A stretch of DNA of 50,998 nucleotides from Propionivibrio limicola (GTDB taxonomy: Bacteria; Pseudomonadota; Gammaproteobacteria; Burkholderiales; Rhodocyclaceae), in contig NZ_SSSR01000022.1 in assembly GCF_009469695.1 (NCBI RefSeq), positions 1 to 50,998 on the forward strand, written 5' to 3'. Shown one piece after another: positions 18,906-27,388 of the stretch (within the stretch, counting starts at the first letter, position 1; each line of letters begins with the position of its first letter). The notes beneath the pieces are model-generated. The model was not told where the DNA came from. It made no database searches and saw only the letters and a list, made by a program, of their open reading frames with translations. The translations under genes and the position numbers were made by a program.

Positions 18906-21148
18906 CAGAAAAAACAAAAGGGGACGTTGAGGTAGCTCAACAGTCGCAATCGACTGGATTCGACAGCATTCTGACCGGGAAAATCTCGCGCCGCAGCTTC
19001 GCCAAGCTGCTTGGGATGCAGACAGTTGTTGCTTCCACGGTAACGCTTTCGGGTTGTTTGGGCGGCGGAAGCGATTCGGACTCCGATAGCAGTACCTCCG
19101 ATGCGGGCACACAGCCGCTCACGCGTGCCGCATTTGTCGCCACGATTTCCGACCACTTCAACTGGATCCATTCGTCCGAATACATTGACGCCTATAAGGC
19201 GGTTCAGCCGACCTTCGTTGACGTGATTTACGGCGCAACGCCGTATGCGAAGCAAATCGAGACCGCCCTGGAAGAGTCGATTATCAGCAACTCTCAGGGC
19301 TATTTTTATCCGACAGAGAACATTACCCGCGAGGATGCAGCCGACATTTATGTGAAAGCGTTCAAGATTCCGGCCGCGACTGGCAATCCGCTGAGCGGAT
19401 TCACTGACGCCAGCACGATCAGTGCCAGTAAGCTAAATAGCGTCAAGGCGATTGTCGCGGCGGGCTACATGAGTGGCACGAGCACCACGCTGTTCTCGCC
19501 GAAGGGTACGTTGTCGGCCAACGACGCCAAAACGATCCTGGCCAAGATCACGTCTTCCCTGGTGGCGCCGCCGCAGGTCATGTGCAAGCCGGGAACCACG
19601 GCTCCCCGGCGCTACGTAGCGATTTCGACTCCGACAGAGGGGGCGACGATCTATTACAGCTACACCTACGACGGCAGCGAACCAGCCGACCCGACAAGCG
19701 CCTCGGCAAGCTACGACTTCAGGCAAAACGGCGTACTCCAGTTCGTCAATCCCTTGTCATCAACGACGAATTCCCGGCTGTACCGCCTTAAGGCGGTGGC
19801 GATGAAGAATGGCATGGCAACCAGCGCGATTCGTGAGTTCTCATGGAACATCGTTCGCCCAAATACGGGGGCATTCCAAGCCAAACTGGTACATGCCGGG
19901 ACGAGTACCAGTCCGACGGTATGGAAGATCAACAACCCCGCCGAGTTTTATCAGGCGCATGTTTTTTACATCGAGGGTTCAGCGCGCGGCGTGGTGTTTG
20001 ATGCCGGCGAATACGGCTATCAAAAAGCCAACATGAAGGACTTCATCGACTCAATCGCCACCAAGCCCTACGACATGGTGCTTGGCCACAACCATCCTGA
20101 CCATGCCGAACAGGTTTACAACTTCACGTCGGCTGGCATCACGTTGTATGCCTCGGCTATCGAAAAGGCTTCACTGATGGCCTCGAGTCGAGCGGACTTC
20201 CAAGCGGCGGGTGCCGCCGCTGTTGCCATCAACGACGGTCAATCGCTGGATCTTGGTAACGTCCAGGTTACGGCGTTCAATGCCCCGGGACATACCAACG
20301 GCCTGCTCACTTTGTTGATCAATCAGACCGGCTGGGTTTACGCCTCGGACCATTTCTGCTGCAACCGTGCCTATACGGCCGATACGACCCAATACAACGG
20401 AGTAAAGGTCGATCTGATGGTGTCGCTGAACCAGCAACTTGTGGCCAATTACCTGAAGAGCAGTTCCAGCGGATTGCTCAACGAGGTGACCAATGCCCAC
20501 CAGGAAGTTCCCGTCGGCATGGAAGGCGTCAGGAATTTCCAGAAATGTTTCCAGCAGTTGGTCGATCAAGGCGATGCAGTGTCGGCGCCTTCGATTCGCG
20601 GTGGTGTTGCGGGTAATTCCCGAATGTCCCTCGTCTCGTCGTACTCCACACCCTTCGAGGGAATGTGGCGGGACAAGAACTGGATGGCCGTTGGCAACCC
20701 ACTGGGCAGTGGCTGGAACAAGCCCGTCGACTACTTCACTGCACCCACGACGGCTTATCCCTGCGGTGCGACGATCGACTACAACACGGCCGACGGTTAC
20801 AAGAAGTACTCGGTGCTGAGCAACGTCGAAATCAGTGGAGGTACGCTGGTTGGCGTCGATGTTTACTGGGCGGCTCCCTCCAACGGCGTGCCAAACAAGC
20901 TGTCGAACAAGTTCGATCCCTGGACCTACGCGTACACGATCAACGTTCCGACGGCGACGAACAGCATCACGTTCAAGCCGACGGCGATGTCGAACAAGAT
21001 CACGTCGATGAAGGTCAATGGTTCGGCTGTGACGCAGGGTTCCAGCGTGACCTTGTCGGTGTCTGCCGGAACAAGGATTACGGTGAACATTATTGCGGCC
21101 GACGGAAGTACATCGAGCTCTTATACCTTCACGGTGGCGAAGGTTTGA
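18902..21148 (+). CDS. Tat-exported SLH/metallo-beta-lactamase-fold lipoprotein 1
   Basis: A 748-aa exported hydrolase-like protein. The Tat motif SRRSFAK (29-35) is followed by a lipobox LSGC with C52, so it is a Tat lipoprotein. Then: SLH-like region about 73-220 (ITREDAADIYVKAF, FSPKGTLSANDAKTIL); a chitobiase-C-like beta domain about 235-310 (TYDGSEP); a metallo-beta-lactamase fold about 325-600 with HNHPDH (396-401), GHTNG (463-467) and ASDHF; and a C-terminal cadherin-like beta-sandwich from about 660. The ATG at 18902 follows GAGGGTG. Reaction and substrate are unknown; lactonase or esterase chemistry is possible. A tatA gene follows. Confidence 0.85.
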   Translation: MTEKTKGDVEVAQQSQSTGFDSILTGKISRRSFAKLLGMQTVVASTVTLSGCLGGGSDSDSDSSTSDAGTQPLTRAAFVATISDHFNWIHSSEYIDAYKAVQPTFVDVIYGATPYAKQIETALEESIISNSQGYFYPTENITREDAADIYVKAFKIPAATGNPLSGFTDASTISASKLNSVKAIVAAGYMSGTSTTLFSPKGTLSANDAKTILAKITSSLVAPPQVMCKPGTTAPRRYVAISTPTEGATIYYSYTYDGSEPADPTSASASYDFRQNGVLQFVNPLSSTTNSRLYRLKAVAMKNGMATSAIREFSWNIVRPNTGAFQAKLVHAGTSTSPTVWKINNPAEFYQAHVFYIEGSARGVVFDAGEYGYQKANMKDFIDSIATKPYDMVLGHNHPDHAEQVYNFTSAGITLYASAIEKASLMASSRADFQAAGAAAVAINDGQSLDLGNVQVTAFNAPGHTNGLLTLLINQTGWVYASDHFCCNRAYTADTTQYNGVKVDLMVSLNQQLVANYLKSSSSGLLNEVTNAHQEVPVGMEGVRNFQKCFQQLVDQGDAVSAPSIRGGVAGNSRMSLVSSYSTPFEGMWRDKNWMAVGNPLGSGWNKPVDYFTAPTTAYPCGATIDYNTADGYKKYSVLSNVEISGGTLVGVDVYWAAPSNGVPNKLSNKFDPWTYAYTINVPTATNSITFKPTAMSNKITSMKVNGSAVTQGSSVTLSVSAGTRITVNIIAADGSTSSSYTFTVAKV

Positions 21149-21191
21149 GCGCTGGCGGGGCGGTAAGCCCCTGATCCATCGGGTGGTAAAG

Positions 21192-21222
21192 GATCGCCTG
21201 ATTCGCGCTGAATCAGGCGATC
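21192..21222 (+). other. conserved hairpin between metallo-hydrolase 1 and tatA
   Basis: A perfect 13-bp stem (GATCGCCTGATTC with its complement) and a GCGCT loop. There is no following T tract, so it is more likely a processing, stability or attenuation element than a simple terminator. The equivalent hairpin at 24184-24214 has a compensating base-pair change. Confidence 0.75.
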
Positions 21223-21320
21223 TTGTGAATGGATCGGGAACGTCCGCCCGCTATTCTCGTTTGTTGCAAGTGCGATCTGGTCCGTATGCGGGTCGATGAA
21301 TTGATTTTCAGGGGGAAACC

Positions 21321-21509
21321 ATGGGTAGTTTCAGCATCTGGCACTGGATGATCGTCTTGGTCATCGTCATGCTTGTTTTTGGTACAAAGAAGCTGCGGAA
21401 TGTTGGCGAAGACCTCGGCGGGGCGGTCAAAGGCTTCAAGGAGGGCATGAAAGAAGCCGAATCCGTCAGCAATGCGGGTGGCTTGCCGCCTCAGCATTCC
21501 CGCTTTTAA
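21321..21509 (+). CDS. tatA: twin-arginine translocase TatA-like, copy 1
   Basis: A 62-aa TatA/E-type protein: a short N terminus (MGSFSIWHW), one hydrophobic helix ([11 protein letters not shown]), the FGTKKL hinge, and an amphipathic helix ([19 protein letters not shown]). TatA forms the pore-like oligomer that moves folded Tat substrates. It is placed directly after a Tat substrate gene, away from tatBC, and its first 50 or so residues are nearly identical to the copy at 24307-24543. The ATG follows a GGGGGAAA stretch. Confidence 0.93.
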   Translation: MGSFSIWHWMIVLVIVMLVFGTKKLRNVGEDLGGAVKGFKEGMKEAESVSNAGGLPPQHSRF

Positions 21510-21521
21510 TCCATGTCAGGG

Positions 21522-21587
21522 TCAGGGATTTCGAAGTGAAATTCGGTGAAGTCCCCGATGCCTGTTTTATCTCCTCGCCACTACGAT
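21522..21587 (+). promoter_or_regulatory. repeated 41-bp element plus -10 box, copy 2
   Basis: The element is 21522-21562 (TCAGGGATTTCGAAG start; GTCCCCGATGCC end), followed after exactly 19 bp by TACGAT (21582-21587). The outer arms are TCAGGGA and TCCCCGA. It lies 205 bp upstream of the second metallo-hydrolase gene, the same spacing as copy 1. Confidence 0.8.
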
Positions 21588-21691
21588 GTTTTCCACAGGG
21601 CGTGAGTAGTTGAGTCCTGTTTTCCCTTTCGATGAGGTTTGGTCTGGAAACGAAATGCGTTTCCATGGTTGAAGTCGATACGTGAAGGGAG

Positions 21692-21775
21692 TTGGTGGCC
21701 GGTTCCATCCAGTGCGTTGCGGACGACCGGCTATACAGAGAAGGCCTTGCCGGACTTCTCAATAACATCGATTAG
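21692..21775 (+). other. possible leader ORF upstream of metallo-hydrolase 2
   Basis: A 27-codon frame starting TTG/GTG after GGGAG and ending REGLAGLLNNID then TAG, 12 bp before the next ATG. It is collinear without indels with the leader at 18807-18905. The leader also keeps the stem GGAAACG (21646-21652) with CGTTTCC (21658-21664). Coding status is uncertain. Confidence 0.3.
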
Positions 21776-21786
21776 CAGAGGGTGAG

Positions 21787-24138
21787 ATGAAAGAAAAAAC
21801 AAAGGGGGACGTTGAGGTAGCTCAACAGTCGCAATCGGAAGGCATTTTCTCGGAAAAAATCTCGCGCCGGAGTTTCGCCAAGCTGTTGGGCGCGCAAACG
21901 CTGCTCGCCTCCGCAGTGACCCTGACCGGGTGTGGAGGAGGGGACGACGATGATGATCCAGCAGCGAGTTCGGATACCGATACCGGCACTCAACCGCTGA
22001 CGCGCGCCGCGTTCGTCGCGACGATCTCGGATTACTTCGACTGGGCGCATTCGTCGGAATACATCGACATGTACAAGGCGGTGCAGCCGACCTTTGTCGA
22101 TGTCACGATGGGGGTGACTGCCTACGCCAAGCAGGTTGAAACGGCCCTGGAAGAATCGATCATCAGCAATGAGAGCGGCTACTTCTATCCTGAGACGCTC
22201 ATTACCCGTGAAGACGCGGCGGACATGTATGTCAAAGCCTTCCGGATTGCCGCCGCAACGACAAATCCGTTGTCGGGCTTTACCGATGCCAGCTCCATCA
22301 GCAGCAGCAAACTCGCCAGCGTCAAGGCCATTGTCGCCGCCGGTTACATGAGCGGTACGAGCACGACCCTCTTTGCGCCAAAAGGCAATCTGACGGGCAA
22401 TGAGGCGAAGAAAATCCTTGATGTCATTACATCCGCGCAGGTTGCTCCGGTGCACTCCCTGTGCAAGCCTGGAACCACGGCTCCGCGGCGCTATACCACC
22501 TATTTCTGCCCCACTCCCGGAGCGCAGATTTATATCACCGAAACGACGGATGGATCGGAGCCACCCAATCCCGATACGACATCGACAACGCAGACGATTA
22601 CGCCTATGTCGATTACGAATGCGTACTATGCGGGCGCGACCATCAAGTACGATTTCACGACGCTGGGTTCCCGGCAGTACAAGTTTGGCGGTTTGAACGC
22701 GACTGAGGGTGGGATCAGAACGGTCCGGGTGAAAGCCGTGGCGGTGAAGAGCGGCATGAAGGCGAGTGCTGTCCGCGAATTTTCGTGGGTGATTTATCGC
22801 CCGAAGAATTCCCCGTTCGAGGCCAAGCTGGTGCATGCCGGAAGCGCGACCGAGCCAAAGGTCTGGAGGATTTACAACCTCACCGAATCCGTTCAGGCGA
22901 ACGCCTTCTATGTCGAAGGCAGCACCCGCGGCATGCTCGTCGATGCGCTCGAACTGGATGTGGCAGGCGGTGCAACTTCTTACAACCCCGGCAACTACAA
23001 CCTCAAGACCTTCCTCGACAGTATTGCCACGAAGCCCTACGACGTGTTGATCGGGCACTATCATGGCGACCACTCCGCCCATATGGTGAATTTCACCAGC
23101 GCCGGGATCAATTGCTACGTTAGTGCCCAGTGTCAGGCCGAATTGCTCGTGCAAACGAGTGCTCAGGCGATTAACAACCGGTGGGCCGAAGCCGCCTCAT
23201 CAGCCTATTGCAAGGTGCTCACCGACGGCCAGGAATTCCCGCTGGGTAACGTGACGTGCTCGGCATGGCAGACGCCGGGGCACACGAATGGCCTGACGAC
23301 CCTGCTCGTCCATGAGCCGGGTTGGGTTTACGCCTCGGATATGTGGGGTTGCAACCGTCCATACACGTCAGATACCACGTACTATGGCCAGATCAAGTCC
23401 GACCTGTTCCTGTCGATGTGCCAGCAGGTGCTGGTGAATTACCGGAAGAAGATTCCGTCCGGGATCATTACCGAAGTTACCAATGCGCACCAGGAAGCCC
23501 CGGTGGGCATGGTCTGCATCAACAACTTCCTGCAGTCGTACCAGAATCTGGTTGACAACGGCATTTCAGCGGTCAAGCCGTCGATTCGTAACGGCACGAA
23601 GGGAAATAACGGGATGCTCAACGTCGGTGACCCGTGGCGGAACAAAAACTGGATCGCCCTTGAGCCCGGTCAGCAAGTTTCCGCTACGGCATTGACGATC
23701 CTGAGCTCGCCGACCAATTCCACGTTCCGGCCGGCCTCCGCGCCGATTCCGGTCGACTACAACGCCGCCGATGGTTACAAGAAATATTCGGTACTCAGCA
23801 ACATCGAGATCAGCGGTGGTGATTTGGTCGGGGTCGATCTCTACTGGGGAGCGCCGCAATCGAACGGTACCGGAACGGTGGCCTGTAAAGTACCGAACAA
23901 GTTCGATCCCTGGACGTATGCCTATACGATCAACGTTCCGGTGGCAAACGGCAGCATCACGATCAAGCCGACTGCCATGTCGAACAAGATCAAGTCGATG
24001 AAGGTGAATGGAAACACGGTTGCACAAGGGGCAAGCACCACCGTCTCCGTTTCCGCCGGCACCAAGATCACCATCGACATTGTTGCGGCAGACGGAACCA
24101 CGTCGAGCTCCTATACCTTCACGGTTGCAAAGGTTTAA
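21787..24138 (+). CDS. Tat-exported SLH/metallo-beta-lactamase-fold lipoprotein 2
   Basis: A 783-aa paralog of the protein at 18902-21148, with the same domain order. Tat motif SRRSFAK has its arginines at 27-28; lipobox LTGC has C49. Next come an SLH-like region about 72-220, a chitobiase-C-like part (ETTDGSEPPNPDT) with about 30 extra residues compared with paralog 1, a metallo-beta-lactamase fold with HYHGDH (425-430), GHTNG and ASDMW, and a C-terminal cadherin-like sandwich ending SYTFTVAKV. The metal ligands look intact. The first 15 codons are almost the same as in paralog 1. tatA, tatB and tatC follow. Function is unknown beyond a probable exported metal-dependent hydrolase. Confidence 0.85.
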   Translation: MKEKTKGDVEVAQQSQSEGIFSEKISRRSFAKLLGAQTLLASAVTLTGCGGGDDDDDPAASSDTDTGTQPLTRAAFVATISDYFDWAHSSEYIDMYKAVQPTFVDVTMGVTAYAKQVETALEESIISNESGYFYPETLITREDAADMYVKAFRIAAATTNPLSGFTDASSISSSKLASVKAIVAAGYMSGTSTTLFAPKGNLTGNEAKKILDVITSAQVAPVHSLCKPGTTAPRRYTTYFCPTPGAQIYITETTDGSEPPNPDTTSTTQTITPMSITNAYYAGATIKYDFTTLGSRQYKFGGLNATEGGIRTVRVKAVAVKSGMKASAVREFSWVIYRPKNSPFEAKLVHAGSATEPKVWRIYNLTESVQANAFYVEGSTRGMLVDALELDVAGGATSYNPGNYNLKTFLDSIATKPYDVLIGHYHGDHSAHMVNFTSAGINCYVSAQCQAELLVQTSAQAINNRWAEAASSAYCKVLTDGQEFPLGNVTCSAWQTPGHTNGLTTLLVHEPGWVYASDMWGCNRPYTSDTTYYGQIKSDLFLSMCQQVLVNYRKKIPSGIITEVTNAHQEAPVGMVCINNFLQSYQNLVDNGISAVKPSIRNGTKGNNGMLNVGDPWRNKNWIALEPGQQVSATALTILSSPTNSTFRPASAPIPVDYNAADGYKKYSVLSNIEISGGDLVGVDLYWGAPQSNGTGTVACKVPNKFDPWTYAYTINVPVANGSITIKPTAMSNKIKSMKVNGNTVAQGASTTVSVSAGTKITIDIVAADGTTSSSYTFTVAKV

Positions 24139-24183
24139 GCATCGTCGGGGTGATTAACCCGCGGTGTTTGTGGCTGTAAAGAG

Positions 24184-24214
24184 GAGCGCCTGATTCGACG
24201 CGAATCAGGCGCTC
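24184..24214 (+). other. conserved hairpin between metallo-hydrolase 2 and tatA
   Basis: A perfect 13-bp stem (GAGCGCCTGATTC with its complement) and a GACGC loop, in the same position relative to tatA as 21192-21222. The third pair is G-C here and T-A there, a compensatory change that supports selection for the RNA fold. No T tract follows. Confidence 0.75.
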
Positions 24215-24306
24215 TCGTGAATGGGGAAAAAACTGCTGTTCACGTTTAGTGCAATCCGAATACGGTCAGTGGCCGGGTAGAGGAATTGATTTTCTGGAGA
24301 ACACTC

Positions 24307-24543
24307 ATGGGTAGTTTCAGTATCTGGCACTGGGTGATCGTGTTGGTCATCGTGATGCTCGTCTTCGGTACCAAGAAGCTTCGCAACATCGGCGAAGACC
24401 TTGGCGGTGCGGTCAAAGGATTCAAAGAGGGGATGAAGGAGGCTGAAACAGCGAGTAATGCTGGCGAGTTGTCCCTTCAGCCGGTCTCCGGTGGACAAAC
24501 CATCGAGGGCGAAATCCGGGAAAAAACTAAAAGCATGCTTTAA
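24307..24543 (+). CDS. tatA: twin-arginine translocase TatA-like, copy 2
   Basis: A 78-aa TatA/E protein with the same N-terminal helix and amphipathic segment as copy 1 and a longer polar tail ([12 protein letters not shown]). The ATG at 24307 is preferred over an in-frame ATG at 24286, because it matches copy 1 and follows TGGAGAAC. It begins the tatA-tatB-tatC group and directly follows the second Tat substrate. Confidence 0.93.
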   Translation: MGSFSIWHWVIVLVIVMLVFGTKKLRNIGEDLGGAVKGFKEGMKEAETASNAGELSLQPVSGGQTIEGEIREKTKSML

Positions 24544-24544
24544 G

Positions 24545-24568
24545 GTAAGGGCGCGTTTGCGCCCTTAC
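24545..24568 (+). other. hairpin between tatA copy 2 and tatB
   Basis: A perfect 10-bp stem GTAAGGGCGC / GCGCCCTTAC with a GTTT loop, starting 1 bp after the tatA stop. No T tract follows, so partial termination or 3'-end protection of the abundant tatA message is plausible. Confidence 0.6.
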
Positions 24569-24620
24569 GCCAGGCGGCCTTTTCGGCTATTCGATTTCCC
24601 TTATGTAGAGTGCCTAAAAA

Positions 24621-24962
24621 ATGTTCGGCATCGACTTTTCCGAATTGATCGTTATTGCCATCGTCGCGCTTGTGGTGATCGGCCCTGAACGCCTGCCCCG
24701 TGTCGCCCGTACGGTCGGGCATCTGTTCGGACGCACACAGCGTTATGTCAGCAAGGTGAAGGCCGACATAAGTCACGAGATGCAACTCGACGAACTCCAG
24801 AAGTTAAAAACCGAAACGCAGGAATCGCTACGCGCTATCGAAAATGGTATTTCCCGGGAAATACAGGCGGTAGGGCAGGCCGGGGCCGAAGCCGTCCAGT
24901 CGGCCGATTCGATGCTTCAGGAGGCCACGCCGGGCATCCTGCGTTCCGCAAAACAAAAATGA
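24621..24962 (+). CDS. tatB: twin-arginine translocase subunit TatB
   Basis: A 113-aa TatB: MFGIDFSELIVIAIVALVVIGPERLPRVARTVG has the single membrane helix and the GPERLP hinge typical of TatB, followed by a long charged amphipathic helix. With TatC it forms the receptor for twin-arginine signals. It precedes tatC by 16 bp. Confidence 0.96.
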   Translation: MFGIDFSELIVIAIVALVVIGPERLPRVARTVGHLFGRTQRYVSKVKADISHEMQLDELQKLKTETQESLRAIENGISREIQAVGQAGAEAVQSADSMLQEATPGILRSAKQK

Positions 24963-24978
24963 AAGGGGCGAGTGTCCG

Positions 24979-25710
24979 ATGAGTCAACTTGAGGAATCTT
25001 TTCTCGGCCATCTTTTTGAACTGCGCGACCGTCTCATACGGTCGTTGCTTTCTGTGGGGCTGGTTTTTATTTGTCTTTTCCCTTGGGCAAAAGACCTTTA
25101 TTCGCTTCTTGCCCAGCCACTTCTGGCGTCGTTGCCTCAGGGCGGTCAAATGATCGCGACCGACGTGATCGGCGTTTTCATGGTGCCGATGAAGGTGACG
25201 CTCATGGTGGCCTTCCTGATCGCGTTGCCTTTTGTGCTGTACCAGGCGTGGGCATTCGTGGCGCCCGGTCTGTACTCGCATGAAAAGCGCCTGGCGGTGC
25301 CGCTTGTCGCGTCGAGCGTGATCCTGTTCTTTGTCGGGATGTCTTTTGCGTATCTCTTCGTTTTCCCGACCGTGTTCGGGTTTATGGCCAAGGTCGCCCC
25401 GGACGGCGTGGCGTGGATGACCGACATTGAAAAATACCTTTCCTTTGTGATGGGCACCTTTATGGCGTTCGGCATGACGTTTGAAATGCCGGTGATCGTG
25501 ATTGTCCTTGTCAGAATGAATATCGTCGGACTCGCCACGCTCAAGGAGTGCCGCTCATATGTAATCGTCGGCGCGTTTGTTCTGGGGGCCATATTGACTC
25601 CGCCGGACGTCATTTCGCAGCTCATGCTGGCGATCCCGCTTTGGCTGCTCTATGAGCTTGGGATGCTGGTGGCGCGTTTCACCGGTTGTGAAGGTGGCGT
25701 AGCCACTTGA
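24979..25710 (+). CDS. tatC: twin-arginine translocase subunit TatC
   Basis: A 243-aa polytopic membrane protein with six predicted helices. Family motifs are the N-terminal FLGHLFELRDRLIRSLL, FVAPGLYSHEKR and FGMTFEMPVIV with its conserved Glu. It recognises the RR signal together with TatB. The start has a weak GGGGCGAG ribosome-binding site. A histidine kinase gene follows. Confidence 0.96.
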   Translation: MSQLEESFLGHLFELRDRLIRSLLSVGLVFICLFPWAKDLYSLLAQPLLASLPQGGQMIATDVIGVFMVPMKVTLMVAFLIALPFVLYQAWAFVAPGLYSHEKRLAVPLVASSVILFFVGMSFAYLFVFPTVFGFMAKVAPDGVAWMTDIEKYLSFVMGTFMAFGMTFEMPVIVIVLVRMNIVGLATLKECRSYVIVGAFVLGAILTPPDVISQLMLAIPLWLLYELGMLVARFTGCEGGVAT

Positions 25711-25728
25711 TGGCCTGATAGCAATACT

Positions 25729-25804
25729 ATGAAAAAAAATGACGCTGCTGCCCCCTACGGACGGGGAATGAACCTCTGGGCGGGCCTCGTCCTTTTTTTT
25801 TGTC
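25729..25804 (+). pseudogene. out-of-frame 5' part of histidine kinase copy 2
   Basis: An ATG at 25729 opens MKKNDAAAPYGRGMNLWAG, the counterpart of the N terminus of kinase copy 1 (PYLRSMNLLAG). It reads into a run of nine T (25793-25801) and then leaves the kinase frame. With eight T the frame would continue as a normal first membrane helix into the frame that is open from 25805. Confidence 0.75.
25793..25801 (+). repeat. T9 homopolymer tract in kinase coding start
   Basis: Nine consecutive T inside the codons of the first membrane helix. Loss of one T would fuse the 25729 frame to the 25805 frame. It is either a slippage site controlling expression, a recent mutation or a sequencing error. 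Confidence 0.8.
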
Positions 25805-27388
25805 ATGTTTTTCCTGGCTGTCTTTCTCAGATATTCGTGGGTTGTGGAGAGAGAGCACAAAGTTCAGGAGCTGTCCGGCATCCTGCGTTTCGGTTCCGAA
25901 TTCTGCGAAATCTATCTCGAACGGATAAAGGCGACGCATAGAAGGTTCGCGAATGAGGTGTTGCAGATTGAAGGGCTGGTAGAAGCAGATAAAGCCCTGG
26001 TCATGCTTAATAACTACAAGAGAACCAATCCGGATCAGCTTGGTTTTGTTTTATTTTCTGCCCGTGGCGAAGTAATCGCTGATACCGATGCCTTGATTGA
26101 TAAGCCGCAGATTCTGCTTTTCTCTGATATGCCAATCAGGCAGTTTCAGGTGGACAAGCACCGTGAAGAACGTCTTGAGTTTGAACCCATGGCGTCAGAA
26201 ATCTCGGGTGAGAGCTTGATCCTTCCGCTTCGATATGCGGTGCGTGATACCGACGGGGAGCTGAAGTACGTTGTCAAGTCGCGGCTTCGTTTAGGACTGC
26301 TGCAAAATTTCTGGAAAACGGCTCTGGTTCCGCAAGAGTCGGTGCTTGGGCTTGTCCATGATGGCGGTTATTTGATCAACCGGTACTCGGCTAATCCCGG
26401 CGAATCGGTTGATCAAGCTTTTGGGAAGCCCAGCGCTGACGCGTTGGTGAGCAGCCTTCGACAAACAGGCTTACCAACAAACGGGGATTTCCAAATCAGG
26501 CCTCTTGGAGCCGATTCAGAACAACTGGTGATCTTCAGGCGTCTTTCCTATCATCCGGTCACGATGTTTGTCAGTATCCCGATGTCGTCCATCTGGATGG
26601 GATGGTGGAACAGGGTAAGAGTTTCATTTTTTCTGTCGATAGCTCTAATCGTTGTCGGTGGTGTCGCCTACGGACAAATCATCAAGAAGCGCCGGGCAGA
26701 GCACCTTGTTTCCGAAAAACAAACAGAGTTCGAAGACGTGACCCAAGGCATCCTGACAGCGCAAGAAGAGGAAAGGGCGCGCCTGTCGCACGAACTCCAC
26801 GATGAAGTGGGCCAATCGTTGACGGCGCTGAAGATAACCCTCAACCGTGCCCAACAAAACCTGGCCAACCATGAAAAGGCGTCCGCCTTGCTGGGGAGCG
26901 GGCAAGAAATGGTCGAAGAGATGGTGGGCGGGATACGGGAAATCGCCTACCGCCTGCGCCCCTCCGAGCTTGACCAGCTCGGGCTGGTGGCGGCGCTGCG
27001 CTCGCACATTGACAAGACCATCCGGCCGCTCTTTCCGAATGTCGCCTTGTCGGAAAACGTCGGCCACCAGCGCTTCAATCACGACCTCGAACTCTGTTGC
27101 TTCCGGATTGCCCAGGAAGCCCTGACCAATTGCCTGCGCCACGCCAAGGCGACGCAGATCGACGTTTCCCTGGATTACCAGGCCCCCCGGCTGACCCTCG
27201 CCATCAAAGACAACGGCGTCGGCTTTGACGCCGCATGCTACTCCTCGGCGCAAGCCGCCTCCGGCTCGCTCGGCCTTATCGGCATGCGCGAACGGGTGGC
27301 CGCCAACGGCGGGCAACTCTGGATCGTCGCCTTGCCCGAAGGCGGCACCCAAGTGACCGCCCACTTCCACCAGATTGGAGAACTTTAA
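25805..27388 (+). CDS. NarX/LuxR-type sensor histidine kinase, copy 2
   Basis: The intact frame gives 527 aa: the remains of TM1 (MFFLAVFLRYSW), a periplasmic sensor, TM2 near residues 270-295, HisKA_3 (ERARLSHELHDEVGQSL, H332) and HATPase_c (EALTNCLRHAKA, DNGVGFD). The natural start is probably at 25729, separated by a -1 shift at a T9 tract; starting at 25805 leaves TM1 very short and without its usual upstream residues. The sensor aligns with copy 1 end to end (FWKTALVPQESV versus FWKTALIPQESV) but is well diverged, while the kinase core is almost identical. TAATG overlap with the regulator gene. Confidence 0.88.
   Translation: MFFLAVFLRYSWVVEREHKVQELSGILRFGSEFCEIYLERIKATHRRFANEVLQIEGLVEADKALVMLNNYKRTNPDQLGFVLFSARGEVIADTDALIDKPQILLFSDMPIRQFQVDKHREERLEFEPMASEISGESLILPLRYAVRDTDGELKYVVKSRLRLGLLQNFWKTALVPQESVLGLVHDGGYLINRYSANPGESVDQAFGKPSADALVSSLRQTGLPTNGDFQIRPLGADSEQLVIFRRLSYHPVTMFVSIPMSSIWMGWWNRVRVSFFLSIALIVVGGVAYGQIIKKRRAEHLVSEKQTEFEDVTQGILTAQEEERARLSHELHDEVGQSLTALKITLNRAQQNLANHEKASALLGSGQEMVEEMVGGIREIAYRLRPSELDQLGLVAALRSHIDKTIRPLFPNVALSENVGHQRFNHDLELCCFRIAQEALTNCLRHAKATQIDVSLDYQAPRLTLAIKDNGVGFDAACYSSAQAASGSLGLIGMRERVAANGGQLWIVALPEGGTQVTAHFHQIGEL

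Noticed and set aside
21772-23154. Minus-strand open frame of about 460 codons opposite metallo-hydrolase 2
   Set aside because: Arg/His-rich shadow of a gene with clear Tat, metal-binding and domain signatures on the plus strand.
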